A stretch of 64,000 nucleotides of DNA from Tomitella gaofuii. GTDB lineage: Bacteria; Actinomycetota; Actinomycetes; Mycobacteriales; Mycobacteriaceae. Of the stretch, positions 17,836-24,514 are shown piece by piece. The position numbers were made by a program, and so were the translations under genes. How positions within the stretch are numbered: the first letter of the stretch is position 1; every line of letters begins with the position of its first letter. The stretch lies in NCBI RefSeq assembly GCF_014126825.1, contig NZ_CP059900.1, forward strand, positions 1,364,001 to 1,428,000, written 5' to 3'. The notes below the pieces were generated by a model that did no database searches, was not told the DNA's origin, and saw only the letters and a program-made list of their open reading frames with translations.

Positions 17836-17902
17836 ATTTGAACCTCCACTCTTGAGTTGTTCCGGCTGGCTGCCGGGTCTGGCCTGTTGGCCTGACACCT
17901 AG

Positions 17903-17932
17903 AGTGTAGCAAACTGAGTTTGCAAAGTGCAA
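17903..17932 (-). promoter_or_regulatory. Leftward promoter with palindromic operator in its spacer
   Basis: On the minus strand, TTGCAC (17932-17927) and TACACT (17908-17903) are 18 bp apart. The spacer holds GCAAACT-G-AGTTTGC (17909-17923), a 7-bp inverted repeat with a one-base centre, so a dimeric repressor bound there would block polymerase. It drives the three-gene operon 17835-17295. The repressor of prophage 2 uses a very similar promoter (TTGCAC, 18 bp, TACAGT). Confidence 0.65.
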
Positions 17933-17940
17933 GTCGGTGG

Positions 17941-17982
17941 TCGTGGGGCAGGATCGCGTGTCGTGGGGCAAATCGTGGGGCA
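17941..17982. repeat. Three direct copies of TCGTGGGGCA
   Basis: The 10-mer occurs at 17941-17950, 17961-17970 and 17973-17982, about 130-170 bp from the att core. Clusters of short direct repeats at this distance are typical of integrase or excisionase arm-type binding sites. They would then serve the prophage 1 recombinase. A regulatory role for the neighbouring promoter is the alternative. Confidence 0.5.
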
Positions 17983-18076
17983 CACTCGTGACCTACGGTG
18001 TCCAACGATCCGGCGCGTGATGCGACACGGGAGTGGCATATACGCAGGTAGGGGCGTAGATATGCGTCCGTTCGTG

Positions 18077-18448
18077 TCATGTGCCGTCTGTCGGTGTCCT
18101 CGCAGGATTACGGACTTTTAATCCGCAGGTCGTCGGTTCGAGCCCGACAGGGGGCACCTGACCTCCACCTGGGCCGCCCGGGTGGGGGTCGTTTTGCGTG
18201 TGCAGCGCCCCGCCCCACATGAGCCAGTCGCGGTCAACGCCGAGCGCGAGGCTGATGCGCGCAACCTTCACGTCGAGCCCCCGGGACTGCCGGCCCTTCT
18301 CCATGCCTTGCCAGGAGCCGAAGGGGATTCCGCAGCGTTCCGCCGCTTCGCGTTGGGAGAGGCCGTACTCGGTGCGCACGAGAAGCAACCGATTGGCCAG
18401 GGTGTCGCTCGGCCTCCAGGGGGCCTGCTGTTCTGTCGGTGCGTTCAT
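18077..18448 (-). CDS. rep: Immunity repressor (XRE family) whose frame crosses the att core
   Basis: 123 aa in this lysogen. Residues 15-75 are an XRE helix-turn-helix domain (LSQREAAERCGIPFGSWQGMEKG). The tail from 98 to 111 is encoded by the att core, and the last 12 residues (VRNPARTPTDGT) by prophage 1 DNA. In the circular phage the same frame continues from the core into 62982-62900, giving 138 aa that end in EHEPAAAA. ATG 18448 lies 7 nt after the -10 box, so the mRNA is probably leaderless; an in-frame GTG at 18478 lies within the promoter. It should repress the early promoter at 18536-18564. Confidence 0.85.
   Translation of the reverse strand: MNAPTEQQAPWRPSDTLANRLLLVRTEYGLSQREAAERCGIPFGSWQGMEKGRQSRGLDVKVARISLALGVDRDWLMWGGALHTQNDPHPGGPGGGQVPPVGLEPTTCGLKVRNPARTPTDGT
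18115..18157 (+). other. attL: att core, tRNA-Lys(UUU) 3' fragment: prophage 1/prophage 2 junction
   Basis: This 43-bp sequence is identical to 62983-63025. It begins in the anticodon loop (CTTTTAA), continues through the variable region and T-arm (TCGGTTCGAGCCCGA) and ends after the acceptor strand AGGGGGCA. No D-arm or 5' acceptor strand lies upstream, so this is not a tRNA gene. It marks the left end of prophage 2 and the right end of prophage 1. On the minus strand it is read in frame by the repressor as VPPVGLEPTTCGLK. Confidence 0.92.
18160..18190. terminator. Hairpin just inside attL (phage-supplied terminator)
   Basis: A 14-bp stem with two G-U pairs (18160-18173 with 18177-18190) starts three bases after the tRNA-Lys 3' end. 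In a single lysogen this would replace the chromosomal tRNA terminator that integration displaces to attR (63034-63054). It is also inside the repressor coding sequence on the minus strand, encoding the PHPGGPGGG tail region. Confidence 0.6.
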
Positions 18449-18455
18449 GTGCGTG

Positions 18456-18485
18456 ACTGTAACGCACACTCCTGTCACTGTGCAA
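18456..18485 (-). promoter_or_regulatory. Repressor promoter, leaderless
   Basis: On the minus strand, TTGCAC (18485-18480) and TACAGT (18461-18456) are 18 bp apart. The expected start of transcription falls on the A of ATG 18448, and no Shine-Dalgarno precedes that ATG. A half-site CTGTCA (plus strand, 18472-18477), shared with the early operator, lies in the spacer and suggests autoregulation. Confidence 0.65.
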
Positions 18486-18535
18486 TGTTTTTACGCTCTT
18501 GCGTGGAGAAACATCACCGACACGCGGAAACATGA

Positions 18536-18564
18536 TTGACATCCGAATCTGTCAGTGACAGATT
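18536..18564 (+). promoter_or_regulatory. Early rightward promoter with 19-bp operator palindrome
   Basis: TTGACA (18536-18541) and CAGATT (18559-18564) are separated by 17 bp. AATCTGTCA-G-TGACAGATT (18546-18564) is a perfect 9-bp inverted repeat with a one-base centre, covering the spacer and the -10. The predicted transcript starts at the ATG of the Cro-like gene (18571), so this message is also leaderless. It is the likely main target of the repressor. Confidence 0.75.
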
Positions 18565-18570
18565 CACCGC

Positions 18571-18771
18571 ATGGCAACTCCACTCCAAGAGCTGATCGAG
18601 CTCAGGATGCCGCCGGGCCAGACCCTCCCGCTGTTCGTCAACAGTCGCCGACGCCGCGGCATCGGCCTGCGCCGCGTCGCCGAGGACATCTACGAGACCA
18701 CGAACGTCCGCGTCTCGCATGCAACCTTGCGGAACTGGTTCCCGGCCCAGCCATCCAGAAAGGCCAGCTAA
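18571..18771 (+). CDS. Cro-like small DNA-binding protein
   Basis: 66 aa. RRVAEDIYETTNVRVSHATLRNWF is a helix-turn-helix, and the protein has little else. It is the first rightward gene, divergent from the repressor, in the Cro position. ATG 18571 coincides with the expected transcription start. It would shut off repressor synthesis in lytic growth. Function is inferred from position and motif. Confidence 0.7.
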   Translation: MATPLQELIELRMPPGQTLPLFVNSRRRRGIGLRRVAEDIYETTNVRVSHATLRNWFPAQPSRKAS

Positions 18772-18777
18772 CCAAAG

Positions 18778-18808
18778 GGCCCGCCCGGGCTTCCCTCCCG
18801 GACGGGCC
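18778..18808 (+). terminator. Hairpin after the Cro-like gene
   Basis: A 12-bp stem with one mismatch joins 18778-18789 (GGCCCGCCCGGG) with 18797-18808, 7 nt after the stop of the 66-aa gene. There is no U-run. It would separate the immunity gene from the early operon and is a possible site of antitermination. Confidence 0.5.
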
Positions 18809-18833
18809 ACGACACACCAGCGAAAGGACCACT

Positions 18834-19664
18834 GTGTCCCCTCAGATACTACCCAGCACGTCCGGCGCCTCGCCGTTCGATGCGATCAAACGCACCCGCC
18901 CCGACGGCACCGAGTACTGGTCCGCCCGCGGACTGATGGAGGCGGAGAGGTACTCCCGGTGGGAAAAGTTCAAGACCGGCCTGTCACGAGCGATGGCGAC
19001 GGCCAGGAACCAGGGCCACGACGTAGAGGACCATTTTCCCCGATCGGTGCAGAAGGTCGCGATCGGCTCCGGCGCGACGCGGGACCGCGAGGATTACCAC
19101 CTCTCCCGATTCGCCGCTTACCTCGTCGCGATGAACGGCGATCCGAACATGCCGGAGGTCGCCGCGGCGCAGGCGTACTTCGCTGTCCGTACCCGGGAGG
19201 CCGAGACCACCAGGCCCGCGCTGACGGATGACGAGATCGTCGCCCAGGCACTCGCGATCACCACCCACCGGGTGCGCGAGCTCGAGTCCGTCGTCGAGGA
19301 CCTCAAGCCCGACGCCCGCGCCTGGCGGCAGCTGGCCGACGCGGACGGCAACTACGGGGTCGGCGACGCCGCGAAGATCCTGTCGCAGGACGCCGGGATC
19401 AGTGTCGGCCGCAACCGGCTGTTCACGGTGATGGAGGACGCGAAGTGGATCTACCGGCGCAAGGGGCCGCGCGGCGGGTGGTGCGCCTACCAGACGCAGG
19501 TCGAATGCGGCCGGCTCCATGAGCGCCCGGCCACGCCGTTCCTGAACCGCAAGACCGGCGAGTACGAGCTGCCGGCGCCGACGATCCGCATCACGGTCAA
19601 GGGCGTCGCGGATCTGCACGCGAAGCTCACCGACGGCCAGCTCGCGATCGGGGGAGTGGCATGA
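18834..19664 (+). CDS. Phage antirepressor
   Basis: 276 aa from GTG 18834, behind AAAGGA. The N-terminal part, reading FDAIKRTRPDGTEYWSARGLMEAERYSRWEKF, matches the BRO/DinD-type domain of phage antirepressors. The C-terminal part (about 165-276: GDAAKILSQDAGISVGRNRLFTVMEDAKWIYRR) is the KilA-C/ANT domain. Such proteins oppose the repressor or act as early regulators. The stop overlaps the next ATG (ATGA). Confidence 0.85.
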   Translation: MSPQILPSTSGASPFDAIKRTRPDGTEYWSARGLMEAERYSRWEKFKTGLSRAMATARNQGHDVEDHFPRSVQKVAIGSGATRDREDYHLSRFAAYLVAMNGDPNMPEVAAAQAYFAVRTREAETTRPALTDDEIVAQALAITTHRVRELESVVEDLKPDARAWRQLADADGNYGVGDAAKILSQDAGISVGRNRLFTVMEDAKWIYRRKGPRGGWCAYQTQVECGRLHERPATPFLNRKTGEYELPAPTIRITVKGVADLHAKLTDGQLAIGGVA

Positions 19665-20026
19665 GCGACCGAGACAACGTTCCTGCGGCGTCGGTGCGGA
19701 TTCCGCTGCACGTGCCGGACCCCTTGCAGGTGCTCGCCGAGATCGAGGCCCGCCGCCGGCACCCCGCGGCCGCCGCACAGCGCACGCCGATGGACACCGC
19801 GCAGGAGTTCCACGACGAGGTCGACGCGCAGACCGGGCGGATCCTGCCACGCCGCATCCCCGGCGCCGTGGAACCGACCGCCTGCAGCTTCGGGTTCGAG
19901 CCGGTCACCGGCTGGGACCGGTGGTCCGAACTGCCCCGCGCGCACAAGGCCGCACTGATCGGAGTCTCGACGCTCGCCGCCTGCCTCCTGGTCGCCGTCG
20001 CGCTCGTCGGTTCGTGGGGGTGGTGA
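19661..20026 (+). CDS. Early protein with C-terminal membrane helix, 121 aa
   Basis: The ATG overlaps the antirepressor TGA. The soluble N-terminal 95 residues show no recognisable domain. Residues about 98-120 (ALIGVSTLAACLLVAVALVG) form one membrane helix ending SWGW, so it is tail-anchored. It is coupled to the next gene by GTGA. Unknown function. Confidence 0.6.
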   Translation: MSDRDNVPAASVRIPLHVPDPLQVLAEIEARRRHPAAAAQRTPMDTAQEFHDEVDAQTGRILPRRIPGAVEPTACSFGFEPVTGWDRWSELPRAHKAALIGVSTLAACLLVAVALVGSWGW

Positions 20027-20436
20027 CCGTGGTAGCGACCGTGGGAACCAACCGCCCGGTGATCCCGGCGGACGGGTTGACCGTGCACCACGAGCAGGAG
20101 GAGGCCGCGCGCCGCGTCGTCGCGGGCAATTCCAGCAGCGCGGCCGAGGCGGCCGAGTTCATGGCCATGCTCGGCATCACCCCCGACAAGGCGGAGGTGC
20201 ACTCCCGCCCGACGTCACCGCTGTCGAAGAACCAGGCCGCCGCGCTGCGCGGCCGGACCAAAGCCAAGACGGTGCGGCTCAACGAACCGTGCGCCGGCGG
20301 CTGCGGCCAACTCCTCCGCCCGTACAAGATGCGCGCGGCGGAAGCGCCGGGGACGGTCGGCGCGACTGGCCGCGGCATGTGCTCGGGCTGCTACCGCAAG
20401 GCCCGGGCCGACGAGGCGCAGGAGGCGGCGCCGTGA
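20023..20436 (+). CDS. Early protein with four-cysteine zinc motif, 137 aa
   Basis: GTG 20023 overlaps the preceding stop. The C-terminal CAGGCGQLLRPYK...GMCSGCYRK gives a CxxxC...CxxC arrangement that probably binds zinc. The N-terminal part (GLTVHHEQEEAARRVVAG) is helical. No family recognised. It is one of several small zinc-ribbon proteins in this operon. Confidence 0.6.
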   Translation: MTVVATVGTNRPVIPADGLTVHHEQEEAARRVVAGNSSSAAEAAEFMAMLGITPDKAEVHSRPTSPLSKNQAAALRGRTKAKTVRLNEPCAGGCGQLLRPYKMRAAEAPGTVGATGRGMCSGCYRKARADEAQEAAP

Positions 20437-20600
20437 CCCTCTTCTGGCACGTCAGTCAGATCCCCGAAGGCGCCGTCGTCGTCGACCAGCTCTCGCGACG
20501 CTTCCACTTCCGCGGCGGACGGTTCGACGACGGCATGCACCAGCTCCACGCCGCCGACCTCGACTTCCCCCTCTTCCACGACACCGGAGACCACCCATGA
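20433..20600 (+). CDS. Small early protein, 55 aa
   Basis: GTG 20433 (GTGA overlap) gives MTLFWHVSQIPEGAVVVDQLSRRFHFRGGRF and ends FHDTGDHP. The ATG of the next gene overlaps its stop. Translational coupling on both sides supports expression. No domain or membrane segment. Unknown function. Confidence 0.5.
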   Translation: MTLFWHVSQIPEGAVVVDQLSRRFHFRGGRFDDGMHQLHAADLDFPLFHDTGDHP

Positions 20601-20743
20601 GACCGCTGCTCCCGCACCGCATCCGCCCCTGGTACCCGCCGCGCACCGACGCACATCCCCTCCGCCGGCCGGTGTCGGCGACGCCGATCTACGACCAGCT
20701 CGCCGCCGAGTACGGCTTCGACCCACTCGAGGAGACCCGATGA
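20597..20743 (+). CDS. Small early protein, 48 aa
   Basis: ATG 20597 overlaps the previous TGA, and its own TGA overlaps ATG 20740. The first half is basic and proline-rich (RPLLPHRIRPWYPPR); the end ATPIYDQLAAEYGFDPLEETR is helical. No family recognised. Confidence 0.5.
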   Translation: MRPLLPHRIRPWYPPRTDAHPLRRPVSATPIYDQLAAEYGFDPLEETR

Positions 20744-21108
20744 CCCGTGCAGATGTGTGCGCGCGGTGCGGGCACGCCCGCGTGCTCCACGAGACCGTGC
20801 CGACCGATCACCGATTCAAGGCCCCGCGGAAGAAGGATCGGGCGCCGGAGCCGCCGATCGGCCGGGACGAGCTGCGCGCGATCATCCGCGCCGAAGTGCG
20901 CGCCGAGCTCGCGCGGGCACGGCCGGAGATGGTGACGACGAACGAGTACCACGTACCGGAGCCGGTCCTGTCGCGTGATCAGGCGGTGCGCCTCGCCCAG
21001 GCTCCGCAGCCGGGCGAGTCGGCAGCCGACGCGGAGATCCGCCGCCGACTCGTGGGTTCAGCGCAGGTCGCCGAGATCATCGCCCGGGCACAGCGGGGTG
21101 ATCGGTGA
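20740..21108 (+). CDS. Early protein with CxxC pair, 122 aa
   Basis: Starts MTRADVCARCGHARVLHE, a CxxC plus His knuckle, followed by a charged coil (about 40-70, ELRAIIRAEVRAELARARPE). The stop overlaps the next ATG (TGATG). The zinc knuckle suggests a nucleic-acid or protein adaptor role, but nothing specific can be said. Confidence 0.55.
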   Translation: MTRADVCARCGHARVLHETVPTDHRFKAPRKKDRAPEPPIGRDELRAIIRAEVRAELARARPEMVTTNEYHVPEPVLSRDQAVRLAQAPQPGESAADAEIRRRLVGSAQVAEIIARAQRGDR

Positions 21109-21422
21109 TGCGCACGCTCCTCGAGTCCCTCGCGTCGACGCCCAGCCCCGCGTCCCCGCATGGCCGTCTCGGCGACCTGGACCGGGTCGGTGACGCCGCC
21201 CTCGAGGCGGCGGCGTGGATCCGGGAGCAGGACCCGCACGCCCTGCATGCGCTGCTGACGCGGATCGGTGGGGAACGCCCGGCCGCCCTCGCCGACATCG
21301 CGATGGCCCTGGCCGCCCTGGTCGACCCCGACGAGGAAGACGAGGAGCGGGCGGCGCGGGTGGAGGCGATCAGCGCGCCCCGCGTGCGTCTCGTCGGCCG
21401 CCGGTACGGGGGTGCGGCATGA
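21108..21422 (+). CDS. Small helical early protein, 104 aa
   Basis: ATG 21108 (TGATG overlap); GTG 21105 is also possible. The protein is nearly all helical (LDRVGDAALEAAAWIREQDPHALHALLTRI) with an acidic stretch DPDEEDEERAARVEA. No known domain. Coupled to the following gene by ATGA. Confidence 0.5.
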   Translation: MRTLLESLASTPSPASPHGRLGDLDRVGDAALEAAAWIREQDPHALHALLTRIGGERPAALADIAMALAALVDPDEEDEERAARVEAISAPRVRLVGRRYGGAA

Positions 21423-21706
21423 CGAGCTCCTACGCCCCGCGCGATGAGGACAGCATCGCCGACATGCTCGCTCCCCGGCCGATGCCGCTGGTGGAGGTGC
21501 ACTACGAAGTGCCGCCGACCAAGTCGGATCAGCGGCCGTACCGAACCGTGATCGGCCGGGTGGCCCTGGTCGACGCCGGACTCGTCGTGGTCGACCGTGA
21601 TGTGCCCACCCCGAAGGGGGTGCGGACGACGGAGATCCCCGCGGCCCGCGTGATCCAGATCGACCACCTGCCCGCCCCGCCCGACCAGACGACGCAGGAG
21701 GGCTGA
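21419..21706 (+). CDS. Small beta-rich early protein, 95 aa
   Basis: ATG 21419 overlaps the preceding stop. The middle VEVHYEVPPTKSDQRPYRTVIGRVALVDAGLVVVDRD reads as a small beta barrel, ending ARVIQIDHLPAPPDQ. It resembles short OB/SH3-like phage proteins, but no family is assigned. AGGAGG at its end may serve the next reading frame. Confidence 0.5.
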   Translation: MTSSYAPRDEDSIADMLAPRPMPLVEVHYEVPPTKSDQRPYRTVIGRVALVDAGLVVVDRDVPTPKGVRTTEIPAARVIQIDHLPAPPDQTTQEG

Positions 21707-22045
21707 TGGCAGCTGCCCCGCCGCACCCACCGGCGCACCACCACGTGCAGCCGGTGTGAGGCACCGATCGTGTGGGTGACCACGGCCAGTCGTGGCACCC
21801 GCCTCGCCCTCGACGCATCCCCCGATGACCACGGCGTGTTCCAGGTGGTCACCGGCGGCGCCGACGGGCTGATCGGCCGGCCCCTGGCGGGCAGCGACCT
21901 TGCCGCCGCGATCGCGGACGGCACGCCCTTGTTCATCCCGCATCGCCGCACCTGCACGGCGAACAAGTCCCACAACCCCATGCCCGACGACGTGCGCGCC
22001 GAGATCGCCCGGGGCGTTGGGCCGCGCCACCCCAGGAGAGACACC
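21706..22045 (+). pseudogene. Zinc-ribbon reading frame with displaced start
   Basis: ATG 21706 is well placed behind AGGAGG but opens a frame of only 17 codons. The frame one base away, without ATG or GTG until 21770, reads RTTTCSRCEAPIVWV through DGTPLFIPHRRTCTANKSHNP, a convincing zinc ribbon like the gene at 24830. A one-base indel in the CCCCGCCGC stretch, a CTG start at 21713, or recoding would reconcile them. The frame then runs without a stop into the ParB-like gene. Confidence 0.45.
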
Positions 22046-23617
22046 ATGACCACCCCCGAGACATCCCAGACAGGGCCATCCGTCCCCGCGGACGAGAAGT
22101 GGCTGAGCGACGTCACCGCGGTCCCCATCGAGAAGATCGTGCCGAACCCGCGGAATCCACGGCGCGAGGTCGCGGTCGACGCGGACCTGGTCCTGTCGAT
22201 CAAGGCGGTGGGCGTGCTGCAGCCGCTGATCGTCGTCCCGGACGGCCTGGCCGATCCTGTCGACGGCTGGGAGCGGTACATGGTGGTGGCCGGGCACCGC
22301 CGTCTGCAAGCCGCGATCAAGGCCGGCCTGGCCGAGGTGCCGTGCATGACCCTTGCTGGCCGCGATGACGCGCCGGACCAGATCGTGGCGATGCTCGCTG
22401 AGAACAAGGACCGCGCCGACCTGACCGTGTCGGAGGAGGCTGGGGCGTATCAGGCATTGCTCGACCTCGGGTTGACGCCGGCGAAGGTGGCGAAGAAGAC
22501 GGGGCGGTCGACCGCGCATGTCGGGGACCACTTGGTGTTGGCCCGTCAGTCGGAGAGAGTCCGCGGCTACGTCGACAATGGTCAGGCGAAGCTCTCCGAC
22601 GTCGCCGCGCTCGACGAGTTCTCGGATGACCACGAGGAGTACGAGAAGCTGGCCGGTCTGATCGGCTCGCCGTCGATGTTCCAGCTGCACCTCGAGTACG
22701 CCCGGCGGCGCCGCGACCGCGCCGCCGCCGCCAAGGCAGCCCGCGACGAGCTCGCCGGGCGCGGCATCAACGCGGTGACCCTCGACGAGCTCGGCGAAGA
22801 GATAGCCCAGGAGCAGATCGACGCGGGCGTGGACCCGGACGAGGTCGATGGGGCCGCCGACATCGACGACGTGTGGGAGGAACTCGACGCCGAACCCGAC
22901 GACCCCAAGTCCGCGGAAGTGCGCGCCCTCGTCGACGTGCACGAGTCGGAGCCGGTGGTGTGGCTGCGCCGCCGGCCCACCCCCGAACCCGGCAGCGAGC
23001 AGGAAGCCGCGCAGCGGGAGGAGTCGGCGGCGCAGGCCCGTCGCCGCGAAGAAGACCAGGCCATCAGACAGCAGACGGAGGAAGTCGCCGCCGCCGCGCG
23101 TGTCCGGTGGCGGCACCTGGCCGAGCAGGCGCGCGGCGTGTCGACCGCGGCCCGCGCGGAGGAGCTGTTGCGGCCGGTGGTGGTGAACCTCGCCGCCGAA
23201 CGGCTGCGCCAGTCGCCGCTCAAGCACGAGTACGTGCGGATCATCCTGGGCCTGCCGGAGGTGGAGGTCACCTGGGTGAACACGCGCGACGCGACGCCGG
23301 TCGAGGACATCGAGAAGGCGATCAGCAGGTTGAGCCGGCACCAGCTGGCCGCGGTCGCCTTCTTGCTCGACGAGGGGCCGCAGATGGAGATGAGCCTGCT
23401 CAATCCGCACAACTGGCGCGGCGCGACGGGCGCATCGTTCGGCCCCGCGGTCGAGGACTGGAAAGAACGGCTCTCCCTCGAGTGGGGCTACGAGCTCGCC
23501 GACATCGAGCGGGCCCTGGTGATCGAGGGCGAGACGGCCCGCGCCGCCGCGGCCCTCGAGGCGGAGAACGCCGAAGACGCCCCCGCCGACGGAGACGTGG
23601 GCGATGGGGCCGCGTAG
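22046..23617 (+). CDS. ParB/Spo0J-like nuclease-domain protein
   Basis: 523 aa from ATG 22046, behind AGGAGAG (22032-22038). Residues about 15-120 are a ParB N-terminal domain (VPIEKIVPNPRNPRREV, GVLQPLIVV, VVAGHRRLQAAIKAGLAEVPCM, AMLAENKDRADLTVSEEAGAYQALLDLG). A helix-turn-helix follows (TPAKVAKKTGRSTAHVGDHL). The C-terminal half is charged and specific to this lineage. Phage ParB-like proteins act in replication, partition or methyltransferase-linked roles. The frame is open upstream, so a longer product is possible. Confidence 0.82.
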   Translation: MTTPETSQTGPSVPADEKWLSDVTAVPIEKIVPNPRNPRREVAVDADLVLSIKAVGVLQPLIVVPDGLADPVDGWERYMVVAGHRRLQAAIKAGLAEVPCMTLAGRDDAPDQIVAMLAENKDRADLTVSEEAGAYQALLDLGLTPAKVAKKTGRSTAHVGDHLVLARQSERVRGYVDNGQAKLSDVAALDEFSDDHEEYEKLAGLIGSPSMFQLHLEYARRRRDRAAAAKAARDELAGRGINAVTLDELGEEIAQEQIDAGVDPDEVDGAADIDDVWEELDAEPDDPKSAEVRALVDVHESEPVVWLRRRPTPEPGSEQEAAQREESAAQARRREEDQAIRQQTEEVAAAARVRWRHLAEQARGVSTAARAEELLRPVVVNLAAERLRQSPLKHEYVRIILGLPEVEVTWVNTRDATPVEDIEKAISRLSRHQLAAVAFLLDEGPQMEMSLLNPHNWRGATGASFGPAVEDWKERLSLEWGYELADIERALVIEGETARAAAALEAENAEDAPADGDVGDGAA

Positions 23618-23784
23618 TGGATACCGCCGCCGCGGCCGACGACTGGTGGCATTCGCTGCCGCCGGATCGGCGGGTGCAGATCTGGCGGTGGGTCGACCGC
23701 CCCGCCGCCCCCGCGGAGACGCCCGGCCAAATGTCCATCCCCATCCGCTCATCGAGGAGGCGCCATGACCGCACCCACCGCTGA
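23617..23784 (+). CDS. Small early protein, 55 aa
   Basis: GTG 23617 is inside TAGTG at the end of the ParB-like gene. The sequence WWHSLPPDRRVQIWRWVDRP is tryptophan-rich and may be a protein-binding peptide. The C-terminus is arginine-rich and overlaps the next gene by 20 nt. No family recognised; the end could be an overlap artefact. Confidence 0.45.
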   Translation: MDTAAAADDWWHSLPPDRRVQIWRWVDRPAAPAETPGQMSIPIRSSRRRHDRTHR

Positions 23785-24514
23785 TGCCCCGCCCGTCGCG
23801 CGCGGCGTCGACGTCATCGTCGGCACCAAGGACCTGCGGGCCGCCCTGGCGTCGGTGCTCGCCCATGCGGGCGGGGACCCGGAGCTGCCGGAGCGGCACC
23901 GAGTCGTCTGCGAAGTCGGGCCGGAAGAGCTGATCTGGTGGGCCACCGACGGCATGTCCGCGGGCTTGGCTTGGCACGAGGTGCACTCGCACCAGGCGGA
24001 GGGGCTGGGCCGGTTCGCGATCCTGCCGGCGGATGCGAAGAAGCTGCTGTCGATCTTCAAGGCGGGCAAGGAAGCCGACGACGATCCGCAGTTCATCGTG
24101 CAGATTCAGGTAGTCCAGAAAGGTGACGAGCAGTTCGTCACCGTGACGGACCAGTCCGGGCTGCTGCCGGGACGGTCGTACCGGGTGCCGCAGGTGTACG
24201 GGACGGACTCGCCGGGGCCGGCCGTCGACCAGCTGCTCGCCCGGCTGCATCACAGCTCGGCCGCATGGTCGGAGGAGGCCGTCTTCAACGGCGAAGTGCT
24301 GGCCCGGTTCAAGGCGGCCACCGGCGCGTACCGGGCGCCGGTGCAAGTCGGCGCGGTCGCCCGGTCGAAGTCGTTGCTCGTCCGGTGCGGCGCGCACTTC
24401 ATCGGCGCGCTGATGTCGATCCACACGGCCGAGGAGGAAGAGAAAGAACGCGCCGCCTGGCGCGAGGCGTGGGCCGAGCGTCTGCCCCGCCCGGCGACGG
24501 GAGACCTGTCGTGA
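23765..24514 (+). CDS. DnaN-like sliding-clamp protein
   Basis: 249 aa from ATG 23765, behind GAGGAGG. The pattern TKDLRAALASVLAHAG, then RVVCEVGPEELIWWATDGMSAGLAW, then GRFAILPADAKKLLSIFK, then VTVTDQSGLLPGRSYRVP follows the repeated fold of the beta clamp. It is shorter than bacterial DnaN (about 370 aa), as in several actinophages. It would tether a polymerase or nuclease to DNA. The call rests on pattern, not on a single motif. Confidence 0.6.
   Translation: MTAPTADAPPVARGVDVIVGTKDLRAALASVLAHAGGDPELPERHRVVCEVGPEELIWWATDGMSAGLAWHEVHSHQAEGLGRFAILPADAKKLLSIFKAGKEADDDPQFIVQIQVVQKGDEQFVTVTDQSGLLPGRSYRVPQVYGTDSPGPAVDQLLARLHHSSAAWSEEAVFNGEVLARFKAATGAYRAPVQVGAVARSKSLLVRCGAHFIGALMSIHTAEEEEKERAAWREAWAERLPRPATGDLS

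Larger units (their letters stand above)
1..18157. mobile_element. Prophage 1, right-hand (late) part only
   Basis: A continuous rightward run of head, tail, lysis and fibre genes (3-17298), then a small leftward operon, then the 43-bp att core at 18115-18157. Base composition differs from prophage 2: codons such as ttg, gcg, ggt and gat are common and GC is visibly lower. Terminase, replication genes, repressor and integrase are not in the window and must lie to the left if the element is complete. I infer the right border from the att copy. The intact tRNA-Lys would then lie at its unseen left end. Confidence 0.8.

Noticed and set aside
17790-18080. Minus-strand 96-codon frame whose ATG overlaps the lysogenic repressor stop (ATGA)
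   Set aside because: It spans the promoter, operator and direct repeats and has no domain-like composition. The overlap is probably chance.
18040-18157. A complete tRNA-Lys at attL
   Set aside because: The anticodon-to-acceptor half is present, but no D-arm and no GCCCCCT acceptor strand lie upstream.
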